A DNA stretch of 64,000 nucleotides from Benincasa hispida (lineage: Eukaryota > Streptophyta > Magnoliopsida > Cucurbitales > Cucurbitaceae): the NCBI RefSeq assembly GCF_009727055.1, contig NC_052359.1, positions 16,829,255 through 16,893,254 of the forward strand, read 5' to 3'. The position numbers were made by a program, and so were the translations under genes. The notes below the pieces were generated by a model, which saw only the letters and a list, made by a program, of their open reading frames with translations, was not told the origin of the DNA and ran no database searches. Below are positions 55,650 to 64,000 of this stretch, piece after piece. Every line of letters starts with the position of its first letter. Position 1 is the first letter of the stretch.

Positions 55650-58290
55650 ATGCATCTAGAGATAAATATGATTTGTAAATGCGGTCACCTTGCTTTTATG
55701 CATCTTGCATCCATCGCAGTAGGACAAGAAGTAAGAACTTAGGTATAAGCTCTATGGGACACTTTTGCATTCAAACAGCACGCGTCCTAGACTTAGGAGC
55801 ATCGCAATTTGCATTGGAAAATGACTTGGGTTATGCATGGTTTAAATGATCCGCAAAGTCTGATGCATTCCTAAGTAACGCTAAGCTAGATGCTTCTCAA
55901 ACCCGTTCAATCGCATACTCATTGCATAATATCACACAACTGTCTTTTCTCAAATCTGCCGCATTTGTTTACTTTCTTCATTAACTGCAATCAACAACAA
56001 ACCCCATCAATTTTTATTACTTGGTTACGCAAGGTTCTAAAAAATTACCAAGCAATCTATTTTCACAAGTCCCTGTGTTCGACCTAGACTTAACCAGGAA
56101 ACTCAGAGGAAGTTACACTTGGGTTTCCACTAGGGAATACTTGAGTGCAGCAACACATTTCCATCAAAATGCATATTATCATGATTTCCACTTATTAAAA
56201 CCCAAAGCATCAAGTTTGGTGCCGTTGCCCAGGGGATTCGGTAAAATAGTTTGTTAACGATAATTTTCTGATTTTCCTTGGCAACTCCATCAATCTCTGG
56301 CAAAAATTATGACCAGAGATTGAGAGGAAATTTAAGAAGGAGAATTGAGAGACCGCAAATAAGAACCGACAGTCAAATAAGGGAAGAGATGGCCGGAGCA
56401 GACCTGGAAATGGAGCACCAAATCTAACAAATGTCAATGGAGATCCAATTTTGCGGCAACATGAAATCGTTAATAGACCAATTAGGGCTATGCATCGCCA
56501 AAACCTCATAATGATTATCCTCAGGAATCAATGAGGCCTACCCTCGATGGAAGCCGATTCGAAAATGAAGTCCGGTGATGCTTGCAGATGACCAGAACTG
56601 CAGGCTTAATTCGGAGAAGGCATGGCGAGGACCCGTACCCACCTCCAAAGCTTTATTGAAATCTGCAATACTTTTTAATGTTTCCCGATCATCTTTACCG
56701 AAGAGTTTTTGAATAACGTTTGTTTCCATTTTCTCTCTGTGATCAGGCTAGGAAATGAGCATATGTCTCGAACCAGGAGAGATTCACTTCTTGGGATAAC
56801 ATGTAGTGGAGAAGTTTATGAAGAAATACTTCCACCTTACCGAGAAATCCAGCGAAGGAAACTGATTACAAATTTAGAACCCAAGACATGGACGAAATCG
56901 CTCCCAGCGAGATTGGGCGAGGTTTAAGAGGTTGGTTCAGGACTGTCCCACATAATGGGTTGCCAGACTGCCTTCTAAATGGAGATTTTCTATCATGGTT
57001 TGGAAATCCCTGCCTTTGTAGATGCGCTGTATGCGGCAGGCCGCTGATGGTCTGCTTTGATAAAATAAATATGACGAGGTGAAGAATATCTTGGATCGCA
57101 ATCTAATAAGAGAACGCAAGAAGATTGGAGAAAGAGCGACTAGAGATTGATACTCAAGACAATTGGACGCAAATAATGGTGCTAGTGTGTTTCACTACAA
57201 AATCCAAGTATACTACTATGATGAAATTTAATCCAAGATTGAGATCAGCTGCTCCAACATCGCAAACTTCCATTTGCGGTTGAAGCGAGAGTTATCAGTG
57301 ACGCAAGAAGAAAAAGAGAAAAAGAAGCAGTAGAATCGGAGGTTGCGTCGTACCTCAAAATCGACTGAAAACGGGAAAAAAAATCGTGAATTCAGTATCC
57401 CCCTTTCCACAAGAAACCGAAGGAAGAAAAAGAACGAAATAGGTAAGTACCAAAGCTTCTATCTAGTTAAAGGCAATTACATTTAACATTCCTTTCAGTG
57501 AAGCAATTGAAGAGATGCTGCTTACGCCCAAGTTTTGAGAGATATTGGTAACTAAAAAGAACCGGGTAGCTAGAAAATTTTTCCCAGCTGTGGCATTGAC
57601 GATAGTTCCAAATCAATAATTCCACCGAAGATGAGCGATCCTAGGGAAGCTTTACCATCCATGCTTCAATTAAGAGGACTATACATCGGTGCAAGCCCTA
57701 ATGTGACTTGGGAGCTCAACATAAATTTGATACCTCTATCAATCTTTATGACAATAGAATGTGGGGCAACTTGTGCCCACAATAAGTGACTTTCCAACTG
57801 GCCAAAGCAGATCGTCCTCTCGTTCAATAGCCAGGAAGGAAAGTTGAAGGATGGTGCTGATAACATTGATAAGTTTATCTTACCAGCCGGCTTCATCAAT
57901 ATGGGACTATGAGGGCCAACAAAGATGTGCCCATCATTCTGGGGCGACCTTTTCTATCAAAACGGGTCATGCTCCAGATTGTATGTGCATAAAAGGGGAT
58001 CACTTTGAGTATTAATGACAAGAAAGCCTCAAAGTTTTTAATATAATTCCGTGCCATGAAGTTTACGAATGAAGAATACCTGCATGACTCTGACTCTGAT
58101 GATGACCAAAATTCCGATTTGAAGAAGAAAAGTTTGATGACAGAATGAAGAAGAGGATGCCAGTGCATCCGTTGCTGCCTGTATGCGATCAACAACAAAA
58201 ACAAAGCAAGGAAGAAGAAATGATCGAAAAGCAAGAAGTAGATGCCAAGTAGAAAAAAGAAAAAAACAACGCAACGCTTCCCTAGTGGAA
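55650..58290 (+). pseudogene. Noisy Athila LTR end, primer site, gag and protease in filler
   Basis: LTR end at about 56213 (aaagcatca), primer site ttggtgccgttgcccagggg at about 56217, gag fragments (56390-57240) and protease fragments (57480-58080). All match Athila-3 minus-strand coding at 59368-60709 and 62682-63035, but with many indels. Read errors are the likely cause rather than mutation. Confidence 0.75.
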
Positions 58291-59366
58291 GCCACCAACA
58301 CCTGAATAAGACACCTACCAACCCATTTAAAGTTACAACATTTTTGGGGCAGAAATGAGAAACTGTCAGTTATCATTTTCCTCTGCGCTCACGAAGACCA
58401 GAAGAATGCATTGATTGAGCATTCTATGGAAGCAATGTGCGAGCAAATTGGCTGGACGCCTCGCCAACATTAAGAGGAATTAAACACTGCGTACACATGG
58501 CACTGCTATTCAATCGTGAAGAATGACCACAAAAGCAAACAATTGAACATCAAACGCAGACTCAGCCACTAACGATGAAGGGAAGGTCGTCAAAGAAAGA
58601 AAATTTCTTCAAATGGCTAGATCGGGCATTAATCTTTCCTATAGCAATAAGCAACGTTGGTTCAAGCCCCGTGACTGTGTGTCGAAGAAGGGCGAAATGA
58701 CCGGTAGTTCCCAAATGAAGAACAACAAAATAATACCCGCAAAGGACAATCATTGGAAATGGCACATATGCATGGACTACCGCAAGCTGAATGCGACCAC
58801 AAAGAAAGATCATTTCCCTCGGCCATTTCATACGATCAAATGCTAAGACCGAACTAGTTAGGATAACTTCTACTTGCTTCCTGGATGGTTATTCTGGATA
58901 CAACCAAATTATATCTGCTCTCAGAAGATCAAGACAAGACCACATCACTCTGCTCATGATGGGATATTAGCTTTTTGCCGCATGTCGTTTGGCCCTGCAA
59001 TGCATACCAAGCATGTTCCAAAGGTGCAATGATGGCTATCTTTTTCGGATTGTCTCGAGAACTCCTGTGAAAAAATATTTATGGATGACTTCTCGTTTAT
59101 GGGAACACTTATGAAGTCTGTTAGCCAATCTGGAAAAATACTAAAAAAGATACAAAGAGACAATTTGGTACTTAATTGGGAAAAATGCCATTTCATGGTG
59201 AAGGAGGCATAGTGTTGGATATAAAGTCTCCCGGGATGGGTTGGAGGTGGACAAAGCAAAGATCGAAGCAATTGAAAAACTTCTACCTCCAACTAGCGTG
59301 AAGGCTGTACGAAGCTTCTTGAGGCACGCTGGATTCTACAGACGATTTGTCAAAGACTTCTCGTCC
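58290..59366 (+). pseudogene. Noisy Athila RT in filler
   Basis: Scattered RT blocks (WHICMDYRKLNATTKKDHFP at about 58760, FMDDF-like at 59080, then [20 protein letters not shown] at 59300). It is the only representation of the Athila-3 RT in the window and is in the wrong orientation. Ends at the fold-back near 59366. Confidence 0.75.
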
Positions 59367-59367
59367 A

Positions 59368-60709
59368 TTAATACTCAAAGTGATTTCCCCTTTATGCACA
59401 TCAATCTGAGCATGACCCGTTGATAGAAAAGGTCGCCCCAGAATGATGGGCACATCTTTGTTGGCCTCATAGTCCCATATGATGAAGCCGGCTGGTAAGA
59501 TAAACTTATCAATGGTTATCAGCACATCCTTCAACTTTCCTTCTGGATGAACGAGAGATCTGTTGGCCAGTTGGAAAGTCACTATTGTGGGCACAAGTTG
59601 CCCCACATTCTATTGTCTAAAGATTGATAGAGGTATCAAATTTATGTTGGCTCCCAAGTCACATAGGGCTTGCCCGATGTATAGTCCTCCTATGAAGCAT
59701 GGAATGGTAAAGCTCCTAGGATCGCTCATCTTCGGTGGAATTATTGATTTGGAACTTTATGTCAATGCCACCGTGGAAAATTTTCTAGCTCCCGTCTTTT
59801 TAGTTACCATATCCTTCAAAAACTTGGCGTAAGCAGGCATCTCTTCAATTGCTTCACTGAAAGGAATGTTAACATGTAATTGCTTTAACATAGATAAGAA
59901 GCTTTGGTACTGTACCTATTCGTTCTTTTTCTTCCTTGGTTTCTGTGGGAAAGGGGGTAACTGAACTTTCACGATTCCCGTTTCAGTCGATTTTGAGGTC
60001 GACGCAACCTCCGATTCTACTGCTTCTTTTTCTCTTTCTTCTTCTTGCGTCACTGTAATCTCAGCTTCAACCGCAATGGAAGTTGCGATGTTGGGCAGCT
60101 GATCGCAATTCCTTGGATTAAATTCATCATTGTAGTCATCTGGTTTTGTAGTGAAACAATAGCACCATTATTTGCGTCAATGTCTTTGAGTATCAATCTC
60201 TAGTCGCTCTTTCTCCAATCTTCATGGTTCTTATAGATGCGATCCAAGATATTCTTCACCTCGTCATATATTTTATCAAGCAGACCATCAGCGGCTGCCG
60301 CATTAGCAGCGATCTACAAAGCAGGATTCAAACCATGATAGAAAATCTCCATTTGAAGGCAGTCTGGCAACCCATTATGTGGACAGTCCTGAACCAACCT
60401 CTTAAACCTCGCCCAAGCATCGCTGAGCGATTTGTCCATGTCTTGTTCAAAATTTGTAATCAGTTTCCTTCGTCTGGCATTCTCGGTAGGTGGAAAGTAT
60501 TTCTTCATAAACTTCTCCACTACATGTTCCCAAGAAGTGATCTCTCCTGGTTCGAGACAATATGCTCATTTCCTAGCCTGATCACAGAGAGAAAATGGAA
60601 ACAACGTTAGTCAAACTTCTTCGGTAAAGATGATCGGGAACATAAAAGTATTGCAGATTTCAATAAAGCTTTGGAGGTGGGCGTACGGGTCCTCGCCATG
60701 CCTTCCTCC
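59368..60709 (-). pseudogene. Athila-3 protease and gag, clean sequence
   Basis: Minus strand: protease from about 59800 down ([25 protein letters not shown], then GQLVPTIVTFQLANRSLVHP, KFILPAGFIIWDYEANKDVP, ILGRPFLSTGHAQIDVHKGE). Gag capsid at 60314-60709 (FMKKYFPPTENARRRKLITN, FEQDMDKSLSDAWARFKRLV, NGLPDCLQMEIFYHGLNPAL). Unlike the filler it has few indels. It stops at a 25-N gap inside gag. Confidence 0.85.
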
Positions 60710-60734
60710 NNNNNNNNNNNNNNNNNNNNNNNNN
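60710..60734. other. Assembly gap, 25 N
   Basis: Exactly 25 N inside Athila-3 gag. Comparison with Athila-1 (19960-19995) suggests the real gap is only about 25-30 bp. Confidence 1.
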
Positions 60735-62681
60735 AGAGAGAGAATGGTAAATAGAAGAAATTCATTGAAATAATTGTATTTAATTCTTAATCAAATGCCA
60801 TACAATACAATATATGAAAAGAGAGGAAAAGAAATGACCGGCTGGAAAGAAAAACTTTGCTTCCAGCGGATGTGCGTTAAGGCTAAACCAGTGGTACAAG
60901 GATGGCCGAGGAGCTGACTTCTCTCGAGAATCTAGATGCCGGGTCGAAGGCTCCTGGTCTCCAACTCAGATGGGATGAAAGGAGGGAAGAAACTTTAGGC
61001 ATCTTCTCATGTATTTTTCTGGATCACGGGTAAAGTCCCCGGTTCACAAAGGAACCTCCCCTGGATAACTTGAAATTTCAGCTCGTCGGCTTCTATTTAT
61101 AGCACTTGGGTCATGAACAGCATTAATTTGGAACTGCTTGAGTCTAACAGTTCGACGCGTTAGTCCCTCTTCTGAACCCTCTACCACCAATGGCAATGGT
61201 AGGTGAAGATTCAACAATCATCTTAGATTTTTCTCGAGGAGTGATGTGTTGATGCCGTTCATTCCACCACCTTGTGTCGTCCATTAGTTTGCATTGTCGC
61301 GTAGCTGCAATCATCTCAATTGGCCCATTTGCCTTAATACCCCGCAACGCTACATTGATGACCCGCAATTGGCTTGATGAGTGCAACTCCCATGCGATGG
61401 ACGCATAACGGGTGATTACCGCAACATCCAATGCATGATCGATGCGTTTGCCTTTGCGATGGAGTTTCTCCCATGTGGTGGTCCGGTTTCCATGTTTGCA
61501 TTCATTTCCCATAGCACAAAAATAGAAACATTGAATGCATAATTAAATGCAAAAATAAGGGTTTAGCTAAATTCGACATGCTGATCGACGCAAACATCTT
61601 TTTCTCGTGAAATCCTAAACATGATTGCTGCATATTCTGCCTAAATAACCTTCATAATTCTAAAGTAAAAGACCTAAAGAGACATACATTTCTGCATGTC
61701 ATCAAAACGCATCGCATGCATCTAGAGATAAATATGATTTGTAAATGCGGTCACCTTGCTTTTATGCATCTTGCATCCATCGCAGTAGGACAAGAAGTAA
61801 GAACTTAGGTATAAGCTCTATGGGACACTTTTGCATTCAAACAGCACGCGTCCTAGACTTAGGAGCATCGCAATTTGCATTGGAAAATGACTTGGGTTAT
61901 GCATGGTTTAAATGATCCGCAAAGTCTGATGCATTCCTAAGTAACGCTAAGCTAGATGCTTCTCAAACCCGTTCAATCGCATACTCATTGCATAATATCA
62001 CACAACTGTCTTTTCTCAAATCTGCCGCATTTGTTTACTTTCTTCATTAACTGCAATCAACAACAAACCCCATCAATTTTTATTACTTGGTTACGCAAGG
62101 TTCTAAAAAATTACCAAGCAATCTATTTTCACAAGTCCCTGTGTTCGACCTAGACTTAACCAGGAAACTCAGAGGAAGTTACACTTGGGTTTCCACTAGG
62201 GAATACTTGAGTGCAGCAACACATTTCCATCAAAATGCATATTATCATGATTTCCACTTATTAAAACCCAAAGCATCAAGTTTGGTGCCGTTGCCCAGGG
62301 GATTCGGTAAAATAGTTTGTTAACGATAATTTTCTGATTTTCCTTGGCAACTCCATCAATCTCTGGCAAAAATTATGACCAGAGATTGAGAGGAAATTTA
62401 AGAAGGAGAATTGAGAGACCGCAAATAAGAACCGACAGTCAAATAAGGGAAGAGATGGCCGGAGCAGACCTGGAAATGGAGCACCAAATCTAACAAATGT
62501 CAATGGAGATCCAATTTTGCGGCAACATGAAATCGTTAATAGACCAATTAGGGCTATGCATCGCCAAAACCTCATAATGATTATCCTCAGGAATCAATGA
62601 GGCCTACCCTCGATGGAAGCCGATTCGAAAATGAAGTCCGGTGATGCTTGCAGATGACCAGAACTGCAGGCTTAATTCGGA
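60735..62681 (+). repeat. Exact 1,947-bp copy of 54669-56615 (assembly artefact)
   Basis: Offset 6,066 bp, with no difference seen by eye. It carries the same read-type indels and begins right after a 25-N gap like the first copy. It ends at 62681, where the sequence turns back on itself: 62682 onward is the reverse complement of what precedes. Same misplaced filler used twice. Confidence 0.92.
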
Positions 62682-63035
62682 TGCAGCATCACCGACTTCA
62701 TTTCGAATCGGCTTCCATCGAGGGTAGGCCTCATGATTCCTGGGGAGAAATCATAGAGGTTTGGCGATGCATAGCCCCTAATTGGTCTATTACGATCATT
62801 TGCCAGCAAAATTGGATTCTCCATGACATTGTTATCATTTGGTGCTCCATTTTCAGTCTGCTCCGCCATCTCTTCCTTATTTGACTGTGGTTGCTATTTG
62901 CGGTCTCTCAATCTCCTTCTAAATTTCCTCTCAATCTCTGGGTCATAATTTGCCAGAGATTGAGAGTCTGCAAGGAAATCAGAAAAATTATCGTTAACAA
63001 ACTATTTTACCGAAATCCCCGGCAACGGCACCAAA
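62682..63035 (-). pseudogene. Athila-3 gag start and primer site, clean sequence
   Basis: Minus strand: ATG at 62869 (MAEQTENGAPNDNNVMENPI, then LLANDRNRPIRGYASPNLYD, GIMRPTLDGSRFEMK). The primer site is plus-strand tccccggcaacggcacca at 63016-63033, which reads TGGTGCCGTTGCCGGGGA on the minus strand. Continues the gag interrupted at 60709. Confidence 0.88.
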
Positions 63036-63038
63036 ACT

Positions 63039-63591
63039 TGATGCTTGGTTTTATGAAGTGGAAATATGGATAATATGCATTGATGAAATTGTGTTGTGCA
63101 CTCAAGTTTCCCTAGTGGAACCCAAGTGTAACTTCCTCTGAGTTTCCTGGTAAGTCTAGGGTCGAACACAGGGACTTGTGAAAATAGATTGCATTGGTAA
63201 TTTTTATGAAAACCTTGCGGTAACCAAGTAAATAAATTGAGGGTTTGTTGTTGATTGCGTTAATGAAGAAAGTAAACAAATGCGGCAGATTTGAGAAAAG
63301 ACAGTTGTGTGATAGATGCAATGAGTATGCGATGAACGGGTTGAGAAGATCTTTAGCTAGCGTTACTTAGGAATGCATCAGACTTATGCGATCATTTTAC
63401 AACCATGCATAACAAGTCATTTTCCAATGCAAATGCGATGCTCCTAAGTCTAGGACGCGTGTGTTGAATGCAAAAGTGTCCATAGAGCTTATACCTAAGT
63501 CTCTACTCTTGTCCTATGCGATGATGCAAGATGCATAAAAGCAAGGTGACCGCATACAATCATATCTTATCTCTAGGATGCATGCGATGCG
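63039..63591 (-). mobile_element. Athila-3 5' LTR, truncated
   Basis: Minus-strand LTR end (plus tgatgcttggttttatgaag at 63039). Matches the last 550 bp of the other Athila LTRs up to gcatgcgatgcg, where LTR A begins. Confidence 0.85.
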
Positions 63592-64000
63592 TGATGACAT
63601 GCAGAAATGTATGTCATCTTAGGTCTTTTACTTAGAATTATGAAGGTTATTAGGCAGAATATGCAGCAATCATGTTAGGAATTCACGAGAAAAAGAGTTT
63701 GCGTCGATCAGCATGTCGAATCTTAGCTAACCCATTATTTTGCATTAATTATGCATTCAATGTTCTATTTTTGTAGCTAATGCAGGAAATGAATGCAAAC
63801 ATGGAAACCGGACCACCACATGCGGAGAAACACTCCATCGCAAAGGCAAACGCATCGATCAATGCATGGATGTTGCGGTAATCACCCGTATGCGTCCATC
63901 GCATGGCAGTCCAATTAATGCTGTCAGTGACCCAAGTGCTATAAATAGAAGCCGACGAGCTGAAATTCAAGTTATCCAGGGGAGGTTCCTTGTGAACCGG
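63592..64000 (+). mobile_element. LTR A, start of a new element running off the window
   Basis: Starts TGATGACATGCAGAAATG with an 11-bp-stem hairpin (63593-63618, GAAA loop). The related filler copy shows that it continues beyond 64000. The first 28 bp are structurally like Athila-1 LTR starts but the rest differs, so it is a related family. It interrupts the Athila-3 5' LTR; the possible 5-bp target atgcg (63587-63591) cannot be confirmed without the right side. Confidence 0.75.
63940..63947 (+). promoter_or_regulatory. TATA box of LTR A
   Basis: TATAAATA in cccaagtgctataaatagaa, about 350 bp into the LTR, similar to the Athila-1 and Athila-2 LTR promoters. Confidence 0.6.

Larger units (their letters stand above)
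54669..59367 (+). other. Inverted, error-rich gap filler (misassembly)
   Basis: Reads, on the plus strand, LTR A (reverse), Athila LTR end, primer site, gag, protease and RT, with frequent one-base insertions and deletions that break every frame. Its reverse complement fits the gap: the last RT bases (gatttgtcaaagacttctc at 59362) join base-for-base to the minus-strand RT that resumes at 54643. The true missing part, judged from Athila-1, is about 1.3 kb, so this 4.7-kb block is both inverted and too long. It should not be used for gene calls. Confidence 0.85.

Noticed and set aside
62560..62810. Natural long palindrome or hairpin element (foldback transposon)
   Set aside because: The left arm has read-type indels and is an exact copy of 54669-56615 next to a 25-N gap; the arms are clean and noisy versions of the same gag sequence, so an assembly artefact explains it.
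1..64000. Host protein-coding genes or a novel multi-gene system
   Set aside because: Every frame with recognisable content belongs to Gypsy or Copia gag, protease, integrase, RT or RNase H; remaining frames are short, lack domains and overlap LTRs or repeats.

Overview
The window looks like repeat-rich intergenic DNA from a plant nuclear genome, almost certainly a eudicot. A cucurbit is possible from the general look of the repeats, but nothing here proves it. I found no credible host gene, no tRNA, rRNA or other RNA gene, and no CRISPR array. Almost everything is LTR retrotransposon: Ty3/Gypsy (Athila-like with a tRNA-Asp-type primer site, a second Gypsy lineage here called Gypsy A, and Tekay-like chromovirus LTRs) and Ty1/Copia (initiator-Met-type primer sites). 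All coding remnants carry stops, frameshifts or truncations, so no element appears autonomous.

Layout. 1-5.75 kb: minus-strand chromovirus LTR tail, a short Athila-like relic, an LTR-like stretch with a 29-bp minisatellite, a polypyrimidine tract and a GATAG-rich repeat. 5.76-28.5 kb: one nested stack. Gypsy A (protease and RT remnants plus a 3' LTR) is split by a Copia deletion derivative (6179-11200, TSD gtatt), a solo Copia LTR (12410-14256, TSD tgccc) and a solo chromovirus LTR (15033-28173, TSD tttaa). The chromovirus LTR is itself split by a full-length but decayed Athila-like element (17985-27927, TSD cactt). 28.5-32.2 kb: Copia gag relic and a minus-strand Copia pol. 32.2-42.3 kb: Copia element C, whose 5' LTR is split by a truncated Athila-like element (33510-39168). 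42.3-49.8 kb: Copia E interrupted by Copia B. 49.8-64 kb: a minus-strand Athila-like element (Athila-3) whose 5' LTR is cut by a new element (LTR family A) running off the right edge.

Assembly quality matters here. Two intact or near-intact Nextera mate-pair junction adapters are embedded (15940-15976, 27423-27460). A single N at 9545 is flanked by a 45-bp exact duplication. Two 25-N gaps (54644-54668, 60710-60734) are each followed by error-rich sequence inserted in the wrong orientation: 54669-59367, and 60735-62681, the latter an exact 1,947-bp copy of 54669-56615. Protein predictions in those two stretches should be ignored.

The most interesting possibly undescribed biology is a hairpin at the very start of the Athila-like LTRs. 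It is capped by GAAA in several copies, keeps its pairing through a compensatory change between two LTR families, and lies directly after the polypurine tract. A second pattern is that Copia leaders carry element-specific islands of reiterated short words at a similar distance from the primer site.
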